Notes: generated from the sequence alone by a model not told the origin. A DNA stretch of 64,000 bases from Palsa-459 sp035937595 (GCA_035937595.1 DASZHS010000005.1:186001-250000); one strand, 5' to 3'. Shown: positions 27,672-36,727, counted from the stretch's first letter. A program made the numbers and translations.

Positions 27672-28243
27672 TGGCCGTCGACGTCGAGCGCGTCCGCGCC
27701 GCGGTCGCCGAGCTCCTCGACGCGATCGGGGAGGACGTCACGCGCGACGGGCTTCGCGAGACCCCCCGCCGCGTCGCCGACATGTACGAGGAGCTCTTCT
27801 CGGGCATCGACGCCGACCCCGCGCGCCATCTCCGCGTCACATTCGAGGCGTGCCACGACGAGATGGTGATGGTGCGCGACATCCCGTTCACGTCGCTGTG
27901 CGAGCACCACCTCGTCCCGTTCATGGGCCACGTCCACGTCGCGTACATCCCCGGTCCCGAGGGGCGCATCACCGGGCTCTCGAAGCTCGCGCGACTCGTG
28001 GAGGGGTTCGCGCGCCGGCTCCAGGTCCAAGAGCGGATGACCGTCGAGATCGCCGACGCGCTCGACAAGGAGCTCCAGCCGCGCGGCGCGCTCGTCGTGA
28101 TCGAGGCGGAGCACCTCTGCATGTCGATGCGCGGCGTGCGCAAGCCCGGGACCTCGACGGTGACCTCGTCGGTGCGCGGCTCGTTCCGCTCCGATCCCGC
28201 GACCCGGGCCGAGGCGCTCGCGTTCGTGCACAAGAGGCGCTAG
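27671..28243 (+). CDS. folE: GTP cyclohydrolase I
   Basis: A 190-residue enzyme that opens GTP to form 7,8-dihydroneopterin triphosphate, the first step of folate synthesis. The zinc ligands are in FTSLCEHHLVPF (Cys and His) and in EAEHLCMSMRGVRKPG (Cys). The signature VHVAYIPGPEGRITGLSKLA precedes the C-terminal part. Length is normal for the homodecameric type I enzyme. The ATG overlaps the hpt stop in TGATG. It opens the folate part of the operon. Confidence 0.96.
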   Translation: MAVDVERVRAAVAELLDAIGEDVTRDGLRETPRRVADMYEELFSGIDADPARHLRVTFEACHDEMVMVRDIPFTSLCEHHLVPFMGHVHVAYIPGPEGRITGLSKLARLVEGFARRLQVQERMTVEIADALDKELQPRGALVVIEAEHLCMSMRGVRKPGTSTVTSSVRGSFRSDPATRAEALAFVHKRR

Positions 28244-29038
28244 GTGACGGTGCACGCGCCGTCGGTGATGGGCGTGGTCAACGTCACCCCGGACTCGTTC
28301 GTCGCCTCGTCGCGGGCACCCGACGTCGACCATGCGATCGCCCTCGGCCGCGCGATGGCGGAGGAGGGCGCCACGATCCTCGACGTCGGCGGGGAGTCCA
28401 CGCGCCCTGGTGCCGTCGCCGTCGCTGAGGCCGAGGAGCTCGCGCGGGTCGTGCCGGTGGTGCGTGGTCTCGCCGGGGCGGCGCGGGTCTCGGTCGACAC
28501 CACCAAGCCCGCCGTCGCCCGGGCAGCGGTGGCCGAGGGTGCCACGCTGCTCAACGACGTGGGAGGGGCCCTCGCCCCCCTCGCCGCCGAGCTGGGCGTC
28601 GGCTGGGTGGCCATGCACCACCGGGGGATCCCCGCGGCGAGCAGCGGGGCCATGGGCTCGGGCGTCGAGGGGATCGTGGCGGCCCACGTCCTCGCCGCGG
28701 CGCGGGCCGCCCGCGAGCTCGGCGTGGCCGAGGTCTACGTCGATCCAGGGATCGGGTTCGGGAAGGACGCCACGGACAACCTCGCGCTCCTCGCGCACCT
28801 CGACGCGCTGTGCGACGCGGCGCACGCCGAAGGGTTCGGCGTGCTGGTCGGCGCGAGCCGCAAGCGCTTCTTGGGCGCGCTGCCGCACGGGGGTCCGCTC
28901 GGAGTCGAGGACCGGTTCGAGGGGTCGCTCGCCGTCGCGGTCTACGCGATGGTCTGCGGCGCCGACGTGGTGCGCGTGCACGACGTCGCGGCGACCTCGC
29001 AGGCGGCGTCGCTCGTGTCCGATGGGGAGGCAGCATGA
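28244..29038 (+). CDS. folP: Dihydropteroate synthase
   Basis: A 264-residue TIM-barrel enzyme that joins p-aminobenzoate to 6-hydroxymethyl-7,8-dihydropterin diphosphate. Conserved segments are GVVNVTPDSF, DVGGESTRPGA, LLNDVGGA, DPGIGFGKD and GASRKRFLG, all with the expected residues. GTG follows the folE stop without a gap. The stop overlaps the start of a phosphatase-like gene that separates it from folB. It is the target family of sulfonamides. Confidence 0.95.
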   Translation: MTVHAPSVMGVVNVTPDSFVASSRAPDVDHAIALGRAMAEEGATILDVGGESTRPGAVAVAEAEELARVVPVVRGLAGAARVSVDTTKPAVARAAVAEGATLLNDVGGALAPLAAELGVGWVAMHHRGIPAASSGAMGSGVEGIVAAHVLAAARAARELGVAEVYVDPGIGFGKDATDNLALLAHLDALCDAAHAEGFGVLVGASRKRFLGALPHGGPLGVEDRFEGSLAVAVYAMVCGADVVRVHDVAATSQAASLVSDGEAA

Positions 29039-29547
29039 AGGGCAAATGGGCCGCGGGGATCAGCCCGCGCAACTTCACCTGGGTGATCCGTGACCGCTTC
29101 GCCGTGTCGGAGCGGCCCGGCGGCTTCGGCGCCTCGCACCGAAAGGTGCGGCGCGAGGAGGAGCTGCTGTGGCTGAGCGCGCAGGGGTTCGACCGGATCA
29201 TCTCGCTGCTGCCGGGGCCGTCCAACCTGCCGGCGTACGACGCCCACGAGCTGCCGTACGGTCACCACCCGATCCCGACGGTCGGCGACCGCCGACCCGC
29301 GCTGCGGGAGTGCTACTTCGACGTCGACAAGTCGCTCAGCTCGGGGCGCAAGGTCCTGCTGCACGGCGACGAGCTGGGCGACCGGGTCATGGGCGTGGTG
29401 GCGGGCTACCTGGCGTGGTCGGGGCGCATCACCCAGGGTCCCGCGTCGATCAGCGCCGTCGAGCACCTCTTCGAGCGCTCGATGGGCCCCGACGGGCGCT
29501 CGCTCGTGGCGGACTCCGAGCGCCCCGCGCCCGACACCGTGCGGTGA
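29035..29547 (+). CDS. Dual-specificity phosphatase-like protein lacking the catalytic cysteine
   Basis: A 170-residue protein with the layout of a cysteine-dependent phosphatase fold, but the signature HCx5R reads HGDELGDR (His110 to Arg117), so the nucleophilic Cys is Gly111. The position of the general acid also appears changed (HHPIPTVGD). The protein begins with MKGKWAAGISPRNFTWVIRD, which I do not know from phosphatases. It overlaps folP upstream and folB downstream by 4 bases each, so it is translated with folate enzymes. Some bacteria use a separate phosphatase for dihydroneopterin phosphates, but this one should be inactive as such. A binding or regulatory role is more likely. Function is not known. 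Confidence 0.7.
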   Translation: MKGKWAAGISPRNFTWVIRDRFAVSERPGGFGASHRKVRREEELLWLSAQGFDRIISLLPGPSNLPAYDAHELPYGHHPIPTVGDRRPALRECYFDVDKSLSSGRKVLLHGDELGDRVMGVVAGYLAWSGRITQGPASISAVEHLFERSMGPDGRSLVADSERPAPDTVR

Positions 29548-29906
29548 ACGACTGGATCGAGATCCACGGGCTGCGCGTCGTCGCGATCTGCGGGGTGCTC
29601 GAAGAGGAGCGTCGTCGCGCACAGCCCCTCCAGCTCGACCTCGACGTCGAGGTCCACGCCAACACCGCCGCGAGGAGCGACGACGTGGCGGACACCGCGG
29701 ACTACGGCGCGCTGTGCGACGCGGCCGTGGCCGCGCTCGTACGGGCGCGGCCGAGGCTGCTCGAGGCGGCCTGCGAGGTCATCGGGCGGGCGGTGCTCGA
29801 CGCCGACCCCAAGGTGCTCGCCGTCACCGTCGCCGTGGCCAAGCTGCACCCGCCGGTCGCCCACGACCTCGCGAGCGTCGCGGTCCGCCGTCGCGTCGAC
29901 CGCTGA
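29544..29906 (+). CDS. folB: Dihydroneopterin aldolase
   Basis: A 120-residue enzyme that cleaves 7,8-dihydroneopterin to 6-hydroxymethyl-7,8-dihydropterin and glycolaldehyde. The family pattern is visible as WIEIHGLRVVAICGVLEEER with the conserved Glu, then DDVADTADYGAL, the helix LLEAACEVIGRAVL and the KLHPPV strand near the end. Length is normal for this octameric enzyme. GTG start overlaps the phosphatase-like gene's stop, and folK follows directly. Confidence 0.93.
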   Translation: MNDWIEIHGLRVVAICGVLEEERRRAQPLQLDLDVEVHANTAARSDDVADTADYGALCDAAVAALVRARPRLLEAACEVIGRAVLDADPKVLAVTVAVAKLHPPVAHDLASVAVRRRVDR

Positions 29907-30371
29907 GTGCTCGCGTACCTCTCGCTCGGCTCGAACCTCGGCGACCGCGCGGCCCTCCTGCGCGACGGCGTCCTGGCCGTCGCGGCCGGCGACCCCTACC
30001 GCGTCTCGCCCCTCTACGAGACCGAGCCGGTGGGCGGGCCTGCCCAGGGCCGGTACCTGAACGTCGTGGTCGAGCTCGAGACGGCCGCCACGCCCCACGA
30101 GCTGCTCGCGCGCTGCCGGGCGGCCGAGGCGGCCGCGGGCCGGGAGCGCACCGTGCGGTTCGGTCCGCGGACCCTCGACGCCGACGTGCTCATGGTGGAC
30201 GGGCTCACCGTCGAGGACGCCGAGCTCACGGTGCCGCACCCGCGGATGTGGCAGCGACGGTTCGTCCTGCAACCGCTGGCCGACCTCGCGCCGGGCCTGG
30301 TCGACGCCGCGGCGCTCGCCGCCGCAGAAGGCGAGGTGTCGCGCGTCGGTACACTGGCCGGGTTCCACTGA
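29907..30371 (+). CDS. folK: 2-amino-4-hydroxy-6-hydroxymethyldihydropteridine diphosphokinase (HPPK)
   Basis: A 154-residue kinase that transfers pyrophosphate from ATP to 6-hydroxymethyl-7,8-dihydropterin. Conserved parts are YLSLGSNLGDRA at the N terminus, RFGPRTLDADVLM with the two magnesium-binding aspartates, and VPHPRMWQRRFVLQPLADL near the end. GTG follows the folB stop directly. With folE, folP and folB it completes the folate pterin branch in this operon. Confidence 0.95.
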   Translation: MLAYLSLGSNLGDRAALLRDGVLAVAAGDPYRVSPLYETEPVGGPAQGRYLNVVVELETAATPHELLARCRAAEAAAGRERTVRFGPRTLDADVLMVDGLTVEDAELTVPHPRMWQRRFVLQPLADLAPGLVDAAALAAAEGEVSRVGTLAGFH

Positions 30372-30411
30372 GCGAACGGCACCGAGAGGGCCGGAACGCT
30401 GGAGGGGGAAG

Positions 30412-31182
30412 ATGCCGCAGGTCCGCATCATCGGCGCCGGCAGGGCCGGCCACGCACTCGCGCGCGCGCTGCGCGCCGTCGGCCACGACGTCGACGGGCC
30501 CCTCGGTCGGACGGCGGCGATCGGCACCGCCGCGGCGGGTGCCGACGTGCTCGTCCTCGCGGTCCCCGACGACGAGCTGGCGCACGTCGCCGCGGCGATC
30601 GCCCCGTCGCCCAGCTGCGTCGTCGCGCACCTCTCTGGGTCCCTCGGCCTCGACGTGCTCGCCCCGCACCCGCGGCGCGCGTCGCTGCACCCCCTCGTGC
30701 CGCTTCCGAACGCCGAGGTCGGCGCGAGGCGGCTCCTCGACGGCGTCACGCTCGCCGTGGCGGGCGACCCCGTCGCCGTCGAGCTCGCCGAGAGCCTCGG
30801 CGCGCGCCTCGTGGTGGTCGACGACGAGGACCGCGCCGCCTACCACGCCGCCGCGTGCGTCGCGGCGAACCACGTCGTGGCGCTCCTCGGCCAGGTGGAG
30901 CGGGTCGCGGCGACGATCGGGCTTTCGGTCGACGCGTTCCTCGGGCTCACGCGGGCGGCGCTCGAGGACGTCGCGGCGCTCGGCCCGCGTGCGGCGCTGA
31001 CCGGCCCCGCGGCACGCGGGGACTGGGCGACGATCGCGCGGCACCTGGACGCGCTCGACCCCCAGGAGCGCGCGCACTACGGCGCGGGCGTCGCGCTCGC
31101 CCTCGAGCTCGCCGCAGGGCCGTCGGTGTCGCCCGCGCTCACCGAGGCGCCGCCGGTCAGCGCTGCCGACGCACCGCGGTAG
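30412..31182 (+). CDS. Rossmann-like DUF2520 protein, probable ketopantoate reductase-like enzyme
   Basis: A 256-residue NAD(P)-binding protein. The N terminus is VRIIGAGRAGHALARALRA; the HLSGSLGLDVL and LHPLVPLPN blocks and the helical C-terminal DUF2520 part (ACVAANHVVALLGQ) follow. The fold is that of 6-phosphogluconate/ketopantoate reductase enzymes. It lies 2 bases upstream of panC, as in mycobacteria, so a role in pantothenate synthesis is a reasonable inference but not proven. A strong ribosome binding site (GGAGGGGGAAG) precedes the ATG. Confidence 0.82.
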   Translation: MPQVRIIGAGRAGHALARALRAVGHDVDGPLGRTAAIGTAAAGADVLVLAVPDDELAHVAAAIAPSPSCVVAHLSGSLGLDVLAPHPRRASLHPLVPLPNAEVGARRLLDGVTLAVAGDPVAVELAESLGARLVVVDDEDRAAYHAAACVAANHVVALLGQVERVAATIGLSVDAFLGLTRAALEDVAALGPRAALTGPAARGDWATIARHLDALDPQERAHYGAGVALALELAAGPSVSPALTEAPPVSAADAPR

Positions 31183-31184
31183 GG

Positions 31185-32051
31185 GTGCTCGAGGTCCTCG
31201 ACACGCTCGTCGCCTGGCGAGCGCGGACCGACGCGGTGCGCCGCGGCGGAGCGACGCTCGGGCTCACGATGACGATGGGCGGGCTCCACCGAGGGCACGC
31301 GTCGCTCTTCGAGCGGGCCGCCGCGTCGTGCGACGTCGCGGCGGCGACCGTCTTCGTGAACCCGCTGCAGTTCGGCGACCCCGCCGACCTCGCGGCGTAC
31401 CCGCGCGACCTCGCGGCGGACCTCGCCGTCGCCGAGGCGGCGGGCGTCACGCTCGTCCTCGCGCCCCCGATCGAGGAGATCTGGCCCGCCTGGCCCGCGT
31501 CGACGGCGACCACCGTGCACGTCGCAGGCCTGGCCGACGTCCTCGAGGGCGAGGGGCGGCCCGGGCACTTCGACGGCGTCGCGTCGGTGGTGACCAAGCT
31601 GCTCGTCGCCACCGGCCCGTGCACGGCGTTCTTCGGCGAGAAGGACTTCCAGCAGCTCTGCGTGGTGCAGCGACTCGTCGCCGACCTCGCGCTCCCCATC
31701 GAGGTGGTCGGGTGCCCGATCGTGCGCGAGCGGGACGGCCTCGCGCTGTCGAGCCGCAATGCGCGGCTGTCGGCCGGCGGCCACCGAGCGGCGCTCACGC
31801 TCCGAGCGTCGCTCGAGGCCGGTCGCGCCGCGCTCGCCGCCTCGCCGTGCGTCGAGCACGCCCTCGAGGCGATGCGACGCGTCGTCGCGGGCGAGCCGCT
31901 CGTCACCCTCGCCTACGCTGCGGCCGTGGAGCCGTCGACGCTGCGTGCAGCCGTCGAACCGCCCCGAGGCGCGACGGTCCGCCTCCTCGTCGCCGGTGTC
32001 GTCGAAGGCGTGCGGCTCATCGACAACGTCGCGGCCGTCGTCGGACCGTGA
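31185..32051 (+). CDS. panC: Pantothenate synthetase (pantoate--beta-alanine ligase)
   Basis: A 288-residue enzyme joining pantoate and beta-alanine with ATP. The nucleotide-binding motif reads MTMGGLHRGHASL (usually MGALHxGH), followed by FVNPLQFGDPADL, FFGEKDFQQL and the KMSKS-like LSSRNARLS. GTG was selected by position just after the DUF2520 stop and the start of the conserved domain. Its stop overlaps nadB by 4 bases. No panD follows, unlike in many relatives, so beta-alanine must come from elsewhere. Confidence 0.93.
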   Translation: MLEVLDTLVAWRARTDAVRRGGATLGLTMTMGGLHRGHASLFERAAASCDVAAATVFVNPLQFGDPADLAAYPRDLAADLAVAEAAGVTLVLAPPIEEIWPAWPASTATTVHVAGLADVLEGEGRPGHFDGVASVVTKLLVATGPCTAFFGEKDFQQLCVVQRLVADLALPIEVVGCPIVRERDGLALSSRNARLSAGGHRAALTLRASLEAGRAALAASPCVEHALEAMRRVVAGEPLVTLAYAAAVEPSTLRAAVEPPRGATVRLLVAGVVEGVRLIDNVAAVVGP

Positions 32052-33610
32052 GCCTGGACGCCCTCGTCGTCGGGAGCGGCGTCGCGGGGCTCTCGGTGGC
32101 GGTCCGGCTCGCCGACGCCGGCGTGAAGGTCGGCGTGGTGACGAAGGCCACGCTCGAAGAGACGACGACGCGCTGGGCCCAAGGCGGTGTCGCCGCCGTG
32201 CTCCACGACGACGAGGACTCGACGGACCTCCACCTGGCCGACACCCTGCGCGCGGGGGCGGGCCTCTGCGACGTGGAGGCGGTCCGGGTGCTCGTCGACG
32301 AAGGACCGGCCCGTGTCGAGGAGCTGATCGCGCTCGGCGCGGTCTTCGACCGCGAGGCGTCCGGGGCGCTGCAGCGCGCCCGCGAGGGCGGGCACTCCCA
32401 CGCCCGGATCCTGCACGCGGGCGGTGCGGCCACGGGCGCCGAGGTGGAGCGCGCCCTAGTCGCCGCCACGCAGGGCACGGTCTCGGAGATCCGCGAGCAC
32501 GCCGTCGCGGTCGACCTGCTCGTCGAGGAGGGCGCGTGCCGCGGCCTCGCTGTCCGCGACGCGGGCGGTCGCCACGAGCTCGAGGCCGCCACCGTCGTGC
32601 TCGCGACCGGCGGGGCCGGCCAGCTGTTCGAGGTGACCACCAACCCCACGGCGGCGACGGGCGACGGCCTCGCCATCGCGCTGCGTGCCGGCGTGGCGGT
32701 GAGCGACGTCGAGTTCATGCAGTTCCACCCGACGGCGCTGCACCACCCGGCCATGCCGCGCCCCCTGCTGTCCGAGGCGCTCCGCGGCCACGGCGCGCTC
32801 CTGCGCAACGCCGAGGGCGAGCGGTTCGTCGACGAGCTCGCGCCGCGCGACGTCGTCAGCCGGGCGATGGCGTCCGAGATGGCCCGCGAGGACGTGCGCC
32901 ACCTCTGGCTCGACGCCACGGGGCTCGAGGAGTTCGCGGCGCGGTTCCCGACGCTCTCGGCGAGCCTGGCGGCGGCCGGCCTCGACCCGGCGACCGACTG
33001 GCTGCCGATCGCGCCCGCCGCGCACCACCTCGCCGGTGGCATCGTCACCGACCTCGACGGGGCCACCGCTTTGCCCGGGCTCTTCGCGGTCGGCGAGGTC
33101 GCGTGCACCGGCGTGCACGGGGCGAACCGGCTCGCCTCGAACTCGCTCCTCGAGGGGATGGTCTTCGGCGCCCGGCTCTCTGAGGCGCTCGAGGCGGGCC
33201 GACGCGGCACCGCGGCGACCGGCGCCATGCGCACGATCCTTGGCCGTGACGGCGGCATCCCCGGGACGCCGCTCGTGGTGGACCACGTCGACGCGGACCG
33301 CGCCGCGGCGTCGAGCGACGTCGCGGCGGCGCGACGCGGCCTGCAGCACGCCATGACGCGAGGCGCCGGCGTCGTGCGCTCGTCCGAGTCGCTGGCGACC
33401 GTGCGCGGGGCGCTCGGCGCCGCCAAGGCGACGGCCGGCGACGGGGCCGACACCGACCGCGCCGAGCTCGCGAACCTGGTCACGTGCGCCGAGGCGCTGC
33501 TGAGCGCGGCGACCGCGCGCACCGAGTCGAGGGGCTGTCACGTCCGTGCGGAGTTCCCCGACGTCGACGTCGCCTGGCGCCGCCGGCTCGTCGTGAACCC
33601 CGCCCGATGA
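32048..33610 (+). CDS. nadB: L-aspartate oxidase
   Basis: A 520-residue flavoprotein that oxidises L-aspartate to iminoaspartate, the first step of de novo NAD synthesis. The FAD loop is VVGSGVAGLSVAV; characteristic blocks are RWAQGGVAAVLH, REGGHSHARILH, EFMQFHPTALHHP, APAAHHLAGGIVTDLDG and HGANRLASNSLLEG. Length is normal. It overlaps panC upstream and nadC downstream by 4 bases. The quinolinate synthase gene nadA, often in the same operon, is not in this window. Confidence 0.95.
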   Translation: MSLDALVVGSGVAGLSVAVRLADAGVKVGVVTKATLEETTTRWAQGGVAAVLHDDEDSTDLHLADTLRAGAGLCDVEAVRVLVDEGPARVEELIALGAVFDREASGALQRAREGGHSHARILHAGGAATGAEVERALVAATQGTVSEIREHAVAVDLLVEEGACRGLAVRDAGGRHELEAATVVLATGGAGQLFEVTTNPTAATGDGLAIALRAGVAVSDVEFMQFHPTALHHPAMPRPLLSEALRGHGALLRNAEGERFVDELAPRDVVSRAMASEMAREDVRHLWLDATGLEEFAARFPTLSASLAAAGLDPATDWLPIAPAAHHLAGGIVTDLDGATALPGLFAVGEVACTGVHGANRLASNSLLEGMVFGARLSEALEAGRRGTAATGAMRTILGRDGGIPGTPLVVDHVDADRAAASSDVAAARRGLQHAMTRGAGVVRSSESLATVRGALGAAKATAGDGADTDRAELANLVTCAEALLSAATARTESRGCHVRAEFPDVDVAWRRRLVVNPAR

Positions 33611-34467
33611 CGGCCGCCGTTCCAGCTGACGACGGGGTCGCCCCCCTCGTCGCGGCGGCCCTCGCCGAGGACCTCGACGAGCGCGGCGACCTCACCGGCG
33701 CCCTGCTCGACGACGACGTCGTGGCCAGCGCGGCGATCGTCGCGCGCGAGGTCGGCGTGCTCGCGGGGGTGGCCTGCGCCGTCGAGGCGTTCGCCCAGGT
33801 GGACCCGACGCTCGAGGTCGTCGTCCTGCGCGACGACGGGGCACGGCTCGAGGTCGACGACGTCGTGGCCACCGTCGGCGGCCGGTTGGCGTCGATCGTC
33901 GCCGCGGAGCGCACCGCCCTGAACTTCATGGGGCACCTCTCGGGGATCGCCACGGCCACGCGGTCGCTGGTCGACGCCGTGGCGTCGGCGGACCACCACG
34001 TCGCGGTCCTCGACACGCGCAAGACGACGCCCGGCCTGCGGCGCCTCGAGAAGGCGGCGGTGCGCGCCGGCGGCGGCACGAACCACCGCGCGTCGCTGTC
34101 GGAGTCCGTGCTCTTGAAGGACAACCACCTCGGCGCCCTCGGGATCACCGAGGCGGTGGCGCGGGCGCGGGCGAGGTGGCCCGGCGTGCGCGTCCAGGTG
34201 GAGTGCGACACGCTCGACCAGCTCGACGAGGCCGTCGCCGCGGGTGCGGACGCGGTGCTGCTCGACAACATGACGCCCGAGCTCGCCGCGGCGTGCGTCG
34301 CGCGCGTCCGCGCGGTGCGTCCCGGCATCTTCGTCGAGGCCTCGGGCGGCATCACCGTCGCGACGGCGCCCGAGTTCGCCGCGGCCGGCGTCGACGCGGT
34401 GAGCAGCGGTGCGCTCACCCACAGCGCCCGCGCGCTCGACCTCGGGTTGGACCTGCACGAGGGATGA
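33607..34467 (+). CDS. nadC: Nicotinate-nucleotide pyrophosphorylase (quinolinate phosphoribosyltransferase)
   Basis: A 286-residue enzyme that makes nicotinate mononucleotide from quinolinate and PRPP. Recognisable parts are LAEDLDERGDLTGALL, AERTALNFMGHLSGIAT, LDTRKTTPGLRRLEKAAV, GGGTNHRASLSESVLLKDNH and the phosphate-binding EASGGITVATAPEFAAAGVD. The ATG overlaps the nadB stop. It ends 7 bases before coaX. Confidence 0.95.
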   Translation: MTAAVPADDGVAPLVAAALAEDLDERGDLTGALLDDDVVASAAIVAREVGVLAGVACAVEAFAQVDPTLEVVVLRDDGARLEVDDVVATVGGRLASIVAAERTALNFMGHLSGIATATRSLVDAVASADHHVAVLDTRKTTPGLRRLEKAAVRAGGGTNHRASLSESVLLKDNHLGALGITEAVARARARWPGVRVQVECDTLDQLDEAVAAGADAVLLDNMTPELAAACVARVRAVRPGIFVEASGGITVATAPEFAAAGVDAVSSGALTHSARALDLGLDLHEG

Positions 34468-34474
34468 TGGCCTG

Positions 34475-35293
34475 ATGCTCCTCGCGATCGACGCCGGCAA
34501 CACCGAGACCGTCGTCGGCCTCTACGAGCTCGACGAGCCCGGCGCGGCGGCCTCGACGAACGGGGCGTCGACCCGCGGGCTCGTCCACCACTGGCGGCTG
34601 TCCACCGTGTCGGCGAGGACGCCCGACGAGCACGCGGTCGTGCTCACCCAGCTCTTGGACCTCGAGGGCCTCGACGTCACCTCGGCGGTCACGGGGATCG
34701 CGATCAGCTCGTCGGTGCCCGAGGCGACCTCCCAGCTGCGCCGGATGACGACGCGGTGGTTCCCCGGCGTGCCCTGCGTCGTCCTCGGGCCCGGGACCAA
34801 GTCGGGCATGCCGATCCGCTACGCCAACCCGAAGGAGGTGGGCGCGGACCGGGTGGCCAACGCCGTCGGCGCGTTCGACCTCTACGGCGGCCCGTGCATC
34901 GTCGTGGACCTCGGGACGGCGACCACCTTCGACGCCATCTCGGCGGAGGGCGAGTACCTCGGCGGGGCGATCGCGCCGGGGGTCGCCATCTCGCTGGAGG
35001 CGCTGTACGCCCACGCGGCGGCCCTGCGGGCCGTCGAGCTGGTGGAGCCGCGGACCGTCATCGGCCAGTCGACCGAGGAGGCGATCCAGTCGGGCGTGCT
35101 CTACGGGTTCGCCGCCCAGGTCGACGGGATGTGCGCACGGTTCGCCACGGTGCTCGGCCCGTCCACGACCGTGGCGACCGGCGGGCTCTCGCCGCTGGTC
35201 GCCCCGTACACGACGTCGGTCCAGCACGTCGAGCCGTGGCTGACGCTCCACGGGCTGCGGATCGTCTACCAGCGCAACGGGGGCACCCCGTGA
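34475..35293 (+). CDS. coaX: Type III pantothenate kinase
   Basis: A 272-residue kinase of the ASKHA fold that phosphorylates pantothenate, first step of CoA synthesis. The phosphate-1 motif is LLAIDAGNTETVVGLY; KEVGADRVANAVGA and VVDLGTATTFDAI are the other conserved segments. The Asp in the last is the catalytic base region. Placement after panC and nadBC groups vitamin-derived cofactor genes. The stop overlaps the lysS GTG by 4 bases. Confidence 0.94.
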   Translation: MLLAIDAGNTETVVGLYELDEPGAAASTNGASTRGLVHHWRLSTVSARTPDEHAVVLTQLLDLEGLDVTSAVTGIAISSSVPEATSQLRRMTTRWFPGVPCVVLGPGTKSGMPIRYANPKEVGADRVANAVGAFDLYGGPCIVVDLGTATTFDAISAEGEYLGGAIAPGVAISLEALYAHAAALRAVELVEPRTVIGQSTEEAIQSGVLYGFAAQVDGMCARFATVLGPSTTVATGGLSPLVAPYTTSVQHVEPWLTLHGLRIVYQRNGGTP

Positions 35294-36708
35294 AGGACCA
35301 GCCCTACGCCTTCGCGCACGACACGTACGCGCGCGAGGTCGTCGCCCGCTTCGACAGGCTCGCGCCGGGCGAGGAGTCCGGCACGGTCGTGGCCGTCGCC
35401 GGCCGCGTCATGCTCGTGCGCCCGCAGGGCAAGCTCGCCTTCGCGACGCTCCGTGACTCGACCGGCGAGGTGCAGCTGTTCGCGCTCGCGTCGGTGACCG
35501 AGTCCTTCGAGCGGTTCGGCGAGCTGCGCATCGGCGACTGGGTGGGTGCGGTCGGCGAGGTCGTCCGCACCAAGCGCGGGGAGCTGTCGGTCAAGGTCGC
35601 CACGTTCAGCCTGCTCGCCGAGACCCAGCTCGGGTTCGGCGACAAGTGGCGCGGGATCACCGACCCGGACCTGCGCTACCGGCACCGGGAGGCCGACCTG
35701 TGGGCCAACCCGGCGGCTCGCACCGTGCTCGACCGCCGCCACGCCCTCTTGCGGGCGGTGCGCGAGCAGCTGTGGGCCCGCGGGTTCGTCGAGGTCGAGA
35801 CCCCGGTGCTCAACGCGGTCCCCTCGGGCGGCACCGCCGAGCGGTTCAGCACGTTCTACAACTCGCTCGGCACCGACATGTTCCTGCGGATCGCCCCGGA
35901 GCTGTGGCTCAAGCGCCTCGTCGTGGGCGGCTACGAGCGGGTCTTCGAGATCGGCAAGCTCTTCCGCAACGAGGGCATCTCGCCGTGGCACGTCCCGGAG
36001 TTCACGACCGTCGAGCTCTACGCGGCGTACTGGGACGCCGAGGACATGATGGCGCTCACCGAGTCGCTCGTGGCCGACTGCGTCCGCGAGGTGCGGGGCA
36101 CGACGTCGCTGAGCTACCAGGGCACCGACCTCGAGATGGGCGCGCCGTGGCGGCGCGCCACGATGGCCGAGCTCGTCTCCGAGGCGATCGGCGAGGAGGT
36201 GTCCGTGCGCACGCCCGTCGACGTGCTCCGCGCGCGGCTGGCGGACCGCGGGGCGCCCGTGCCGCCGCCGAGCTGGGGGCCGGGGCGGCTCCTCGAGGCG
36301 CTCTTCGGCGCGGTCGCCGAGCGCGGCCTGTGGGCGCCGACGTTCGTCACGGACTACCCGGTCGAGGTCTCGCCGCTCGCGCGGCGGCACCGCCTCGAGG
36401 ACGAGCTGACCGAGCGCTTCGAGGTGTTCTGCGTCGGCCACGAGTTCGCGAACGGCTTCAGCGAGCTCACCGACCCCGACGACCAGCGCGAGCGGTTCGA
36501 GGCCCAGGCGAGAGCGCGGGCCGAGGGCGACCGCGAGGCGATGGCGGTGGACGAGGACTACCTGGTCGCCCTGCAGTACGGGCTCCCGCCGACGGCCGGG
36601 CTGGGGATCGGGCTCGACCGGCTGGCGATGGTGCTCGGCGACGTGGCGAACATCCGCGAGGTGATCGCCTTCCCGACGCTCAAGCCGAGGGACCCGGCGA
36701 GCGGCTGA
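35290..36708 (+). CDS. lysS: Lysyl-tRNA synthetase, class II
   Basis: A 472-residue enzyme. The anticodon-binding OB-fold is at residues about 50-145 (VAVAGRVMLVRPQGKLAFAT). Class II motif 2 is FEIGKLFRNEGIS and motif 3 is GLGIGLDRLAMVLGD. The usual HNPEFT block reads HVPEFT. The N-terminal extension found in many LysRS is nearly absent. It is the last gene of the cofactor operon and is convergent with the polyprenyl synthase gene, 19 bases away. Confidence 0.94.
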   Translation: MKDQPYAFAHDTYAREVVARFDRLAPGEESGTVVAVAGRVMLVRPQGKLAFATLRDSTGEVQLFALASVTESFERFGELRIGDWVGAVGEVVRTKRGELSVKVATFSLLAETQLGFGDKWRGITDPDLRYRHREADLWANPAARTVLDRRHALLRAVREQLWARGFVEVETPVLNAVPSGGTAERFSTFYNSLGTDMFLRIAPELWLKRLVVGGYERVFEIGKLFRNEGISPWHVPEFTTVELYAAYWDAEDMMALTESLVADCVREVRGTTSLSYQGTDLEMGAPWRRATMAELVSEAIGEEVSVRTPVDVLRARLADRGAPVPPPSWGPGRLLEALFGAVAERGLWAPTFVTDYPVEVSPLARRHRLEDELTERFEVFCVGHEFANGFSELTDPDDQRERFEAQARARAEGDREAMAVDEDYLVALQYGLPPTAGLGIGLDRLAMVLGDVANIREVIAFPTLKPRDPASG

Positions 36709-36727
36709 CGGGGCGCGGGCCAGGGGC

